From: Akkermansia sp.
GTDB lineage: Bacteria; Verrucomicrobiota; Verrucomicrobiia; Verrucomicrobiales; Akkermansiaceae
DNA length: 64,000 bases
Direction of reading: 5' to 3'
Assembly (NCBI GenBank): GCA_017398355.1
Contig: JAFQGD010000032.1
Coordinates: forward strand, 1 to 64,000
Shown: positions 43,351 to 51,110 of the stretch, piece by piece
Layout of the letters: every line of letters begins with the position of its first letter
Numbering within the stretch: the stretch's first letter is position 1
Notes under the pieces: generated by a model
Databases searched by the model: none
Told to the model about the DNA's origin: nothing
What the model saw: the letters and a program-made list of their open reading frames with translations, nothing else
Program-made: the position numbers and the translations under genes

Positions 43351-45216
43351 TCATAATTCCTGCCACGATGCAGCAGCGGCACACCCATAGTGAGGGTGCG
43401 CCCAAAGGCGGCGCGCCATGAGCCCCGGAGAGGCAATACCCAGCAGAAAGCGGCGGCGCTGGGAATCGCGGGAGAACTCCGGCAAGTCGGATTCTGCGGG
43501 CAAGGAAAGCGGGAGCGACACCGGTGCCGGGATAGACAACTTCTCCCCGAGGCAGCCGGTGCAATGTCCACACGGGATAGGCGAATCGCCCGTAAAATAG
43601 TGAGTCAGCGCAGCATTGATGCACCCCGACCCAGCCAGCATATCCAGCAGGGTATGCATGCGCTCTAAATCGGCCTCACGGCGGCGGGCATAGGCCGCAG
43701 AAAGCTCAGCAGCCAAAGCGCGAGCATCCCCCCCGACCTGCGGCACGAGGTAGAGGGCTTGCTGGCGGAACGTCATTTTCCATTCACCGGCCTGCTCATA
43801 TTCCCGCAAGAGCTGCATGGCCACGGCATAGGAACACCCCCAAGCATCTGCCACATCGGCAACTTCTCCCTCCCGGTGAGCATCCAACCAGCGCAGCTGA
43901 GCTATTTCTTCTGCTCCTCGGCCATCCAAAATGGTATTTATGGGAAAGAGCGGCTTGGCCTTGTAATACTTGTAGCCACGCCCCTCTACGGATATGTACC
44001 CCGATTGTTGAAGACTTGTGAGCAAGCGCAACGGCACATCCTCCGGCACATCGCAGGTGGTTCCCAATTCCCAGAGAGAAACGACAGATGGGGCGGCTGG
44101 CAAAAGCCAACGGCTCGCACGGAGTATCCCCTCGGCATCCGGTTCTGCGGCATAGATACGGTTGCGAGCATCCTGCACATCGTTACCATCCAGCAGAACC
44201 AAGCTCACGGCAGGCGCGCCATCGCGCCCCGCGCGGCCGGATTCCTGCAAGTAGGACTCGGGGGAAGTGGGCGCATTGAAATGAACCACCGAGCGCACAT
44301 CCGGTTTATCTACCCCCATGCCAAAAGCAATAGTGGCCACCAACACGCTGCGACGGTTTGCCAGAAAATCATCCTGCAATTGCTCCCGCAGCTCTGCGGG
44401 CTGGCCTGCATGGTAGGCTGCGGCATCTACCCCCGCGGATTGCAAAGCCGCAGCCAGTTCCTCGCTTCCCTTGCGCGTGCGCGCATATACGATAGCGGGC
44501 ACATGGGAAGCATCTTGCAAAAACGCACAAAGAGCGGAAAGGCGGTTCTGCGCCCCCAACACACGCCGGAAGATATTGGGACGATAGGGGGAAATGCTCA
44601 CCACATCTTCCTCTGCAATACGAAAAGCGGCACACAAATCAGCCCGCACGCGCAAGGTGGCTGTGGCCGTAAATGCCATGATGGCATGGAATGCTCGCCG
44701 ACTGCACCAACGGGGCAGCTTCAAATAATCCGGGCGGAAACTGTGTCCCCATTCGGATATGCAGTGGGCTTCATCCACCACAAAAACGCCCAGCTTGGCA
44801 GAAGCCAGAGCCTGCTGCAAGGCTGTATTCTCCAACGATTCGGGAGCCACATAAAGCAACTGCACACCCCCCTGCTCCAGCGAGGCCAACAAGGCTTCCC
44901 GCTCAGCATCTTCCAAGGTGGAATCATAACGATACGCAGCCATGCCAAGCCCCTGCAAATAGGACACCTGCTCTCGCATCAACGCGATAAGTGGTGATAC
45001 CACCAGAGAGGTACGCCCCGGCAACATGGCTGCCGCCATTTGGTAGCACAGGCTTTTGCCATGCCCCGTCGGCATGATTCCCAAACAATTGCGCCCCGCC
45101 AATGCTGAGCGCAGCAGTGCCTGCTGCCCGGGCCGAAACACTGCTCGACCAAACACGCGCAGCATTTGCGATTCCTGTTGCGACATCTCCATGTTGAGAA
45201 CTTTTGGCTTAAGCAT
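43351..45216 (-). CDS. recQ: RecQ-family ATP-dependent DNA helicase
   Basis: A 3'-5' helicase, about 622 residues from the ATG at 45216. The helicase core has Walker A GIMPTGHGKSLCYQ, DEAH box VVDEAHCISEWGHSFRPDY, FTATAT, and YLQESGRAGRDG. A four-Cys zinc cluster (GCINAALTHYFTG, PCGHCTGC) lies near the C-terminus, after the winged-helix part instead of before it as in E. coli RecQ. No HRDC domain is evident. The longer ORF reads through tRNA-Ser and is rejected; MEMSQQ at 45192 is an alternative start. It stands just after the tRNA terminator and before the restriction-modification gene. Confidence 0.88.
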   Translation of the reverse strand: MLKPKVLNMEMSQQESQMLRVFGRAVFRPGQQALLRSALAGRNCLGIMPTGHGKSLCYQMAAAMLPGRTSLVVSPLIALMREQVSYLQGLGMAAYRYDSTLEDAEREALLASLEQGGVQLLYVAPESLENTALQQALASAKLGVFVVDEAHCISEWGHSFRPDYLKLPRWCSRRAFHAIMAFTATATLRVRADLCAAFRIAEEDVVSISPYRPNIFRRVLGAQNRLSALCAFLQDASHVPAIVYARTRKGSEELAAALQSAGVDAAAYHAGQPAELREQLQDDFLANRRSVLVATIAFGMGVDKPDVRSVVHFNAPTSPESYLQESGRAGRDGAPAVSLVLLDGNDVQDARNRIYAAEPDAEGILRASRWLLPAAPSVVSLWELGTTCDVPEDVPLRLLTSLQQSGYISVEGRGYKYYKAKPLFPINTILDGRGAEEIAQLRWLDAHREGEVADVADAWGCSYAVAMQLLREYEQAGEWKMTFRQQALYLVPQVGGDARALAAELSAAYARRREADLERMHTLLDMLAGSGCINAALTHYFTGDSPIPCGHCTGCLGEKLSIPAPVSLPLSLPAESDLPEFSRDSQRRRFLLGIASPGLMARRLWAHPHYGCAAAASWQEL

Positions 45217-45225
45217 TGCCAATAA

Positions 45226-45256
45226 GAAGGGGAACGTGCTACACACGCTCCCCTTC
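45226..45256 (-). terminator. Terminator of tRNA-Ser
   Basis: A 13-bp stem with one mismatch (45226-45238 with 45244-45256), followed on the minus strand by TTATT. It starts 12 bases past the tRNA and ends only about ten bases before the likely recQ start codon. Confidence 0.75.
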
Positions 45257-45267
45257 GTTGATTCAAG

Positions 45268-45354
45268 CGGATGGGGTGGGATTCGAACCCACGGAAGGCG
45301 CAAACCTTCGGCGGTTTTCAAGACCGCTGCATTCAACCGCTCTGCCACCCATCC
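45268..45354 (-). tRNA. tRNA-Ser (anticodon TGA)
   Basis: An 87-base class II tRNA on the minus strand. The acceptor is GGATGGG/CCCATCC, the anticodon stem GCGGT/ACCGC with loop CTTGAAA (anticodon TGA, reading UCA), a long variable arm follows (GAAGG...CCTTC), and the T arm has GTTCGAATC. The discriminator is G and CCA is not encoded. Confidence 0.96.
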
Positions 45355-45381
45355 TTTCGGGCATACCGCCGATGCAGGTGT

Positions 45382-45410
45382 ATTCTAACGTAGCACACAC
45401 GCCGTGGCAA
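45382..45410 (-). promoter_or_regulatory. tRNA-Ser promoter
   Basis: TTGCCA (45405-45410), 17 bases, TAGAAT (45382-45387) on the minus strand, 27 bases before the tRNA 5' end. Both hexamers and the spacing are identical to the tRNA-Val promoter. Confidence 0.75.
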
Positions 45411-45463
45411 GTTTTTTGTGTAAATACTGACGCGATAGGAAGCAATTCCTGAATTTTCGGGGC

Positions 45464-45492
45464 TTGAAATAGCGCAAAGAATTTGATAGAAT
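45464..45492 (+). promoter_or_regulatory. parC promoter
   Basis: TTGAAA (45464-45469), 17 bases, TAGAAT (45487-45492), 14 bases before the ATG at 45507. The expected 5' untranslated region is under ten bases. Confidence 0.7.
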
Positions 45493-45506
45493 AAGGCTCA
45501 GAGCGT

Positions 45507-47633
45507 ATGAGCCACGATAGTACACCCGTCTATTTACAAGAAAACCCTAGCGCAATACAGCGCATGTTCGGGGATTACTATCTGGAGTACGCATCCTATG
45601 TCATCTTGGAGCGAGCAGTTCCCCATATAGTGGATGGGCTCAAGCCGGTGCAGCGCCGCATACTGCACTCCATGGAGCGGATGGATGACGGACGCTTCAA
45701 CAAAGTGGCCAACATTGTGGGCGACACCATGAAATACCACCCGCACGGCGATGCCTCCATCGGCAGTGCATTGGTGACGCTGGGGCAAAAGGGATTGCTC
45801 ATCGAGACACAGGGGAACTGGGGCAACATCCTCACAGGGGATTCCGCTGCCGCCCCCCGATATATTGAAGCCCGCTTATCCGCCTTCGCAAAAGAAGTGG
45901 TATACAGCCCCAAAGTGACGGAATGGAAACTCAGCTACGATGGCCGCAACAAGGAGCCGGTGGCCTTGCCCGTCAAGTTCCCCCTCCTGCTGGCACAAGG
46001 AGCTCTGGGCATTGCCGTAGGCATGAACTGCCTCATCCTACCACACAATTTTAATGAGATTATAGATGGGGCTATCAGCTACCTGCGTGGCGAGCCATTC
46101 ACCCTCTTCCCGGATTTCCCCACGGGTGGACTTTTGGACGTGAGTACCTATAATGATGGAACCGGCACCAGCCGCCTGCGCTGCCGAGCTAAGCTTGACA
46201 CCTCGTCGAAGCGTCTCATCCGCATCACCGAAATCCCCTTTGGCACCACCACAGAGTCCGTCATCCAGAGCATTGAGACGGCTATGGAAAAAGGCAAGCT
46301 CAAAGTAGCCCGTATTGAGGATAACACCGCCGCCACGGCAGACATCCTCGTGTACCTTCCCGCCGGGGCGGACGTAGAGAAAACCTGCAATGCACTTTAT
46401 GCTTTTACAGAATGCCAGGTGAGCATTTCACCCAAAGCCGTGGTTATCATGGATCGCAAACCTGTGTTCATGGGGGTGACGGAGATTCTGAAGCACAACG
46501 TGGACCACACCCGCGAAACGCTGCGGCAGGAGCTGGAGGTACACCTAGCAGAGCTGCAGGAATCTTGGATGCAATGCAGCTTGGAAAAAATCTTCATTGA
46601 AAACCGCATCTACAAGGTGCTGGAAGAAAGCGAAAGCTGGGAGCAAACCATCACGGAAATTGGCGAGCGCTTGGCACCATTTGTTGTGAATTTTATCCGC
46701 GAGGTCACGCGAGATGACATTATCCGACTCACCGAAATTCGCATCAAAAAAATTGCCAAATACGAAATCCACGAGGCGGAAAAGCATATTACCGGCTTGG
46801 AAAAAGAAATCGACCAAACTCGCAAGCACTTAGCGCAGCTCACCCGCTATACCATCCGCTGGTTCGAAAACCTGCGCAAGAAATACGGCGATGCTTGGCC
46901 TCGCCGCACGGAAATCACTACTTTCGACTCTATCTCCCGCGCAGAAGCCGCCGTGGAAAATGAAACCCTCTACATCGATGAAGAAGGCTTTGCCGGCTAC
47001 GGTGTCAAGAAAGGTGAACCCATTGAAAAATGCTCCACGCTCAGCGATGTCCTCACAATCGATAATCAAGGTGTACTCATGGTGCGCCGCATCCAAGAGA
47101 AATTCTACGTAGGCAAAAAGCTCCAGGACATCCGCGTGCTGCGCCCGGGAGATGACTGGGTATTCAACATGATATACCGTGATGGCAAAGACGGCATCAC
47201 CTACGCCAAGCGTTTCCATATTGGTGGCTTCACCCGCGATAAAGAATATCAACTGACCCAGGGTACCAAGGGTAGCCGCATCTTCTTCTTCTCCGTACAC
47301 CGCACGGAAGAGGAAAGCGCTGAGCTCTCCGTCAATGTCTACCTGAAAAATCAATTCAAGCGCCTGCGCCGCCCCATCCCCTTCGACTTTGCTCGACTCC
47401 GTGTGAAAGGCCGTGCCGTGCTCGGCAACATTGTCACCAAAAACCCCGTAGAACGCATTGCTCGCATCATGCCGACCACGCCGGTGCCCGATGACGACAC
47501 CCAAAGCGAAAATAACGCAAACAGCCTGCCGGAAAGCATCCCCCCGCAGCTTCCCCCTCCAGTGGAAACGTCCCCGTCCCCCGTTGATACCCCACCGGAG
47601 AACAACCTGACCCAACTCGACCTCAACCTCTGA
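45507..47633 (+). CDS. parC: Type IIA topoisomerase A subunit (topoisomerase IV ParC-like)
   Basis: 708 residues. The catalytic Tyr119 is in AAAPRYIEARLS. DGLKPVQRRILHSM and HPHGDASIGSALVTLGQKGLL match the Bacteroidota-type ParC/GyrA-like A subunit more than E. coli GyrA, with a shorter C-terminal region and a Pro-rich tail. The residues that anchor the quinolone water-metal bridge in GyrA (Ser83, Asp87) are Ala83 and Ser87 here. The ParE partner is not in the window. The protein decatenates daughter chromosomes. Calling it ParC instead of GyrA rests on pattern similarity. Confidence 0.85.
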   Translation: MSHDSTPVYLQENPSAIQRMFGDYYLEYASYVILERAVPHIVDGLKPVQRRILHSMERMDDGRFNKVANIVGDTMKYHPHGDASIGSALVTLGQKGLLIETQGNWGNILTGDSAAAPRYIEARLSAFAKEVVYSPKVTEWKLSYDGRNKEPVALPVKFPLLLAQGALGIAVGMNCLILPHNFNEIIDGAISYLRGEPFTLFPDFPTGGLLDVSTYNDGTGTSRLRCRAKLDTSSKRLIRITEIPFGTTTESVIQSIETAMEKGKLKVARIEDNTAATADILVYLPAGADVEKTCNALYAFTECQVSISPKAVVIMDRKPVFMGVTEILKHNVDHTRETLRQELEVHLAELQESWMQCSLEKIFIENRIYKVLEESESWEQTITEIGERLAPFVVNFIREVTRDDIIRLTEIRIKKIAKYEIHEAEKHITGLEKEIDQTRKHLAQLTRYTIRWFENLRKKYGDAWPRRTEITTFDSISRAEAAVENETLYIDEEGFAGYGVKKGEPIEKCSTLSDVLTIDNQGVLMVRRIQEKFYVGKKLQDIRVLRPGDDWVFNMIYRDGKDGITYAKRFHIGGFTRDKEYQLTQGTKGSRIFFFSVHRTEEESAELSVNVYLKNQFKRLRRPIPFDFARLRVKGRAVLGNIVTKNPVERIARIMPTTPVPDDDTQSENNANSLPESIPPQLPPPVETSPSPVDTPPENNLTQLDLNL

Positions 47634-47748
47634 TTTCTCCCCCTCCGCAAGATTCGTTCGCTTTGCGAGTTAGTTTTAGCTAACACAAGAACATGAGAAT
47701 CAGGGACAGAGAAAGAAGGTATAAAAAGTTTGATTTGGCACTTTAGGC

Positions 47749-47777
47749 TTGAAATTCGGGGGTAAAAGTAGTTTAAT
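47749..47777 (+). promoter_or_regulatory. Promoter of the nuoD-N operon
   Basis: TTGAAA (47749-47754), 17 bases, TTTAAT (47772-47777), 44 bases before the nuoD ATG. The leader contains a direct repeat GGCCTGA (twice, around 47793-47812). No ribosome binding site is visible. Confidence 0.6.
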
Positions 47778-47821
47778 GATGGGGCACCAATGTGGCCTGA
47801 TTCGGCCTGAAAAACGAGCAT

Positions 47822-49066
47822 ATGAACACGACAAAGATTTTACAAGTACCTGACGCAGCGAGCTCAGCGTTGGATTATCTGAAGAATGATGCCGAAGACC
47901 ACGGCGAACTGGTGACCCTGAACATGGGTCCCTCTCACCCAGCCACACACGGTGTGCTTCGTTTGAAGCTCGTAATTGATGGTGAAGAGGTTGTATCCTG
48001 CGATCCGGTCATTGGCTACCTGCACCGTGGCATGGAAAAGATAGCAGAGAACTGCCACTACAACCAGTATGTAGCCTATACAGACCGTTTTGACTACTTG
48101 GCACCGATGAGCAACAACATTGCCTATGCCTGCGCAGTAGAAAAGCTGCTGGGCTGGGAGCTACCGGAGCGCGGACAAGCCATCCGCGTGCTGTGCTGCG
48201 AGCTTTCCCGCATTTCCTCCTGCTTCTTGGGCACGGGCGTATACGCCATGGACACAGGCGCTATGACGGCTTTCTTGTATGCCTTTGAAGAAAAAGAAAG
48301 AGTACACAACCTGTACGAACAGATTTGCGGTGCGCGTTTCACCTCTAGCTACACCCGCATCGGCGGCATGACCCGCGATCTGCCCAAGGGCATTGAGAAG
48401 CAGGTATTGGACTTCTGCGACAGCGCCCTGCGCACCGTAGACGAAATGGAAAAGCTGCTGCTGCACAACAAGATTTTCATTGACCGTCTCGTCGGCGTTG
48501 GTGTTATACCGCGTGAGATGGCACTGCAATGCGGCATGACCGGCAACAACCTGCGCGCCAGTGGCGTGTGCCGCGACTTGCGCAAGACCAATCCTTACTT
48601 GGGCTATGAGAACTACGAGTTTGACGTTCCCGTAGCGTATGAAGGCGACTGCTACGCCCGCTTCCAAGTGCGCATGGAAGAAATCCGCCAGTCTGTACGC
48701 ATCATCCGCCAAGTCATCAAGACCATGCCCAAGGGTCCCATCTGCGTGCAATTGGACAAGGGGATTCTGCCCAAAAAGCAAGATGCGATGATGGGCATTG
48801 AAGAGCTGATTCGCCAATTCATGGTCAGCACAGAGTGCGTGAACGCACCGGCAGGCCAAGTATACTTTGCCGCTGAAAACCCGAAGGGTGAACTGGGCTT
48901 CTTCTTAGATTCGAAGGGTGGTGGCATTGCCAACCGCCTGAAGATGCGCAGTCCCTCTTTCTGCACCCTTTCCATTCTGCCGGAGCTGCTTCCGGGGCAC
49001 CTTGTAAGTGATGCCGGTGCCATCTTAGGCTCCTTCGACTTTGTACAGGGCGAATGCGACCGTTAA
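47822..49066 (+). CDS. nuoD: NADH-quinone oxidoreductase subunit D
   Basis: The 49-kDa peripheral subunit that lines the quinone site of complex I; 414 residues. It shows NMGPSHPATHGVLRL (quinone-site His), GYLHRGMEKIAE, and a C-terminal LGSFDFVQGECDR. First gene of the cluster: nuoA, nuoB and nuoC, which usually precede nuoD, are not here, and parC lies upstream. The 187-base gap before it contains a good promoter, so the cluster is an independent operon. Confidence 0.97.
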   Translation: MNTTKILQVPDAASSALDYLKNDAEDHGELVTLNMGPSHPATHGVLRLKLVIDGEEVVSCDPVIGYLHRGMEKIAENCHYNQYVAYTDRFDYLAPMSNNIAYACAVEKLLGWELPERGQAIRVLCCELSRISSCFLGTGVYAMDTGAMTAFLYAFEEKERVHNLYEQICGARFTSSYTRIGGMTRDLPKGIEKQVLDFCDSALRTVDEMEKLLLHNKIFIDRLVGVGVIPREMALQCGMTGNNLRASGVCRDLRKTNPYLGYENYEFDVPVAYEGDCYARFQVRMEEIRQSVRIIRQVIKTMPKGPICVQLDKGILPKKQDAMMGIEELIRQFMVSTECVNAPAGQVYFAAENPKGELGFFLDSKGGGIANRLKMRSPSFCTLSILPELLPGHLVSDAGAILGSFDFVQGECDR

Positions 49067-49092
49067 CATTTAACTGATTACCTTCACTCATC

Positions 49093-49671
49093 ATGTCCGA
49101 AAACACCAACGCGATTGATGCCGTCACGGCAGTTCGTCCTTCTCCGGGCGAAAAGTACTTCCCGAAGTTTGAGGTAACCCCCGAACTGACAGAGAAGGCG
49201 AAGGAACTGATTGCCCTCTACCCCGAAGGTAAAGAACAGTCGGCCATCCTGCCCATTATCCACCACATTCAGGAAGAATTCGGGTACGTCTGCCCCGAGG
49301 CCATGCCCTGGATTGCAGAAATGTGCAAGAGCACACCCGTGCATGTAGCCGGCATTGTGACATTCTACCCCGGGATTCACCGCACCTGCCCCGGCAAGTA
49401 CCACATCCGCATTTGCCGCACCATTGCCTGCGCCATGGCCGGTAGCGAGGAGCTGCTCCCCTACATTTGCAAGAAAATTAACGTGGATCCCGCCAGCATG
49501 ACAGATGACGAGCCCATGGCTGTGAGCCCGGATGGGCTGTGGAGCATTGAAGCCGTAGAATGCTTAGCCAACTGCGGTTTTGGCCCCAACGTCATGATTA
49601 ACGACACGCTCTACTCCCAGGTGACTCGCCGTAAGATTGACGAACTCATCGCCGAATACAAGAAAAAGTAA
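49093..49671 (+). CDS. nuoE: NADH-quinone oxidoreductase subunit E
   Basis: The 24-kDa subunit of the NADH-input module, carrying the [2Fe-2S] N1a cluster. The four ligands are Cys108 and Cys113 (ICRTIACAM), Cys157 and Cys161 (ECLANCGFGP). At 192 residues it is slightly long because of a polar N-terminus. The 26 bases upstream (TTTAACTGATTACC and so on) have no ribosome binding site. Confidence 0.96.
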   Translation: MSENTNAIDAVTAVRPSPGEKYFPKFEVTPELTEKAKELIALYPEGKEQSAILPIIHHIQEEFGYVCPEAMPWIAEMCKSTPVHVAGIVTFYPGIHRTCPGKYHIRICRTIACAMAGSEELLPYICKKINVDPASMTDDEPMAVSPDGLWSIEAVECLANCGFGPNVMINDTLYSQVTRRKIDELIAEYKKK

Positions 49672-49688
49672 CCTCAGCAGCTGAAATC

Positions 49689-51098
49689 ATGAGCGATATT
49701 ACCTACAAACCCGGTAAGGAGCCGCATCCCCGCGAAACGCGCCGTATTTTCAGAAATATCGACCGTGAGGGATATGATCCTTCCATCAAATGCTTCATTA
49801 AAGACGGTGGCTACAAGACCCTCAAGAAGGTGCTTGCCATGGAGCCGGCCGATGTCATCAATGAAGTAAAAAAGAGTGGCTTGCGTGGCCGCGGTGGCGC
49901 AGGTTTCCCCACCGGCGTAAAGTGGACTTTCATCCCCAAGGGCAACACCAAGCCGGTTTACCTCGTCTGCAACTGTGACGAATCTGAACCCGGCACCTTT
50001 AAGGATCGTTTCATCGTCCACCAAGACCCGCACCAGCTTATCGAAGGCATGATTATAGCATGCTACGCAGTGCAGGCTCACTACGCAGTCATCTACATGC
50101 GCGAGGAGTTCCCCGAGGGTGCAAAAATCATGCAGACAGCTCTCCAAGAGGCGGAAGCAAAGGGCTACTTGGGCACCAACATCCTTAAATCCGGATTCGA
50201 CCTCAAGATTGTATTGCACCGTGGTGCCGGCGCCTACATCTGCGGTGAAGAAACCGGCCTCATCAACTCCATTGAAGGTGTGCGACCCTACCCGCGCATT
50301 AAGCCGCCCTTCTTCCCTGCCGCCATCGGTCTGTATGGCTGCCCCACCATCGTCAACAACGTAGAGTCTCTCTGCCAAGTGCGCCAAGTCATGATGATGG
50401 GTGGCGAGGCTTATGCCGCCGAAGGGGCTCAACGCTCCCCCGGCACCCGCATCATTGGTGTTTCCGGCGATGTGAAGCGCCCGGGATACTACGAAATTGT
50501 GTCCGGGTCCGTGACGTACGGTGAACTACTGTACGAGATTTGCGGTGGCCCCCGAGTGGGGCGCAAGTTCAAAGCCATCATCCCGGGCGGAGCCTCTGCC
50601 AAGGTGATGCGCTGCGATGAAGTACTCAAAGGTCGCAATCCCGATGGTTCTGTACGCAACATGACGATTTTTGACGTACCAATGGACTTGGACAGCATCG
50701 CCCAGCATGGCTCCATGAGTGGCTCCGGTGGCGTCATCGTGATGGATGATACCCGCAGCATGCCCAAGATGCTCAACAATCTCAACCGTTTCTTCGCTTG
50801 GGAGTCCTGCGGACAATGCTCCCCCTGCCGCGAAGGCAATCCTTGGATGTACAAACTCTCCACCCGCATCTGTAATGGTCAGGGTTCCCCGGAAGATGTT
50901 GATTTGCTCAAAGACGTAGCAGATAACATCTGCGGGCGCACCGTCTGCGCCTTTGGCGAGGCATGCTCGTGGCCTACCCAGGCATTCACCACTAAGTTCC
51001 GCGATGAATTCCTGGCTCTCACCAAACCCATCAATGCCCTCAAGCCCCACTCTCCCGAGGCGGCTGAGGCTCGTAAATTCCTGACCCGCGAAGACTAA
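49689..51098 (+). CDS. nuoF: NADH-quinone oxidoreductase subunit F
   Basis: The NADH- and FMN-binding 51-kDa subunit, 469 residues. Glycine-rich GRGGAGFPTGVKW at 67-79 binds NADH and FMN, CGEETGLINSIEG follows, and the [4Fe-4S] N3 cluster is held by Cys374, Cys377, Cys380 and Cys420 (ESCGQCSPCREG, RTVCAFGEA). Electrons enter here from NADH and pass to NuoG. It sits 17 bases after nuoE. Confidence 0.97.
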   Translation: MSDITYKPGKEPHPRETRRIFRNIDREGYDPSIKCFIKDGGYKTLKKVLAMEPADVINEVKKSGLRGRGGAGFPTGVKWTFIPKGNTKPVYLVCNCDESEPGTFKDRFIVHQDPHQLIEGMIIACYAVQAHYAVIYMREEFPEGAKIMQTALQEAEAKGYLGTNILKSGFDLKIVLHRGAGAYICGEETGLINSIEGVRPYPRIKPPFFPAAIGLYGCPTIVNNVESLCQVRQVMMMGGEAYAAEGAQRSPGTRIIGVSGDVKRPGYYEIVSGSVTYGELLYEICGGPRVGRKFKAIIPGGASAKVMRCDEVLKGRNPDGSVRNMTIFDVPMDLDSIAQHGSMSGSGGVIVMDDTRSMPKMLNNLNRFFAWESCGQCSPCREGNPWMYKLSTRICNGQGSPEDVDLLKDVADNICGRTVCAFGEACSWPTQAFTTKFRDEFLALTKPINALKPHSPEAAEARKFLTRED

Positions 51099-51110
51099 CC
51101 TTTTGAACGC

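Noticed and set aside
43284-43571. 96-residue extension of the MmeI-like protein
   Set aside because: It overlaps the 3' end of recQ in another frame, and the family start fits the ATG at 43283.
45217-45348. N-terminal extension of RecQ
   Set aside because: It is a translation of tRNA-Ser and its terminator, not protein-coding sequence.
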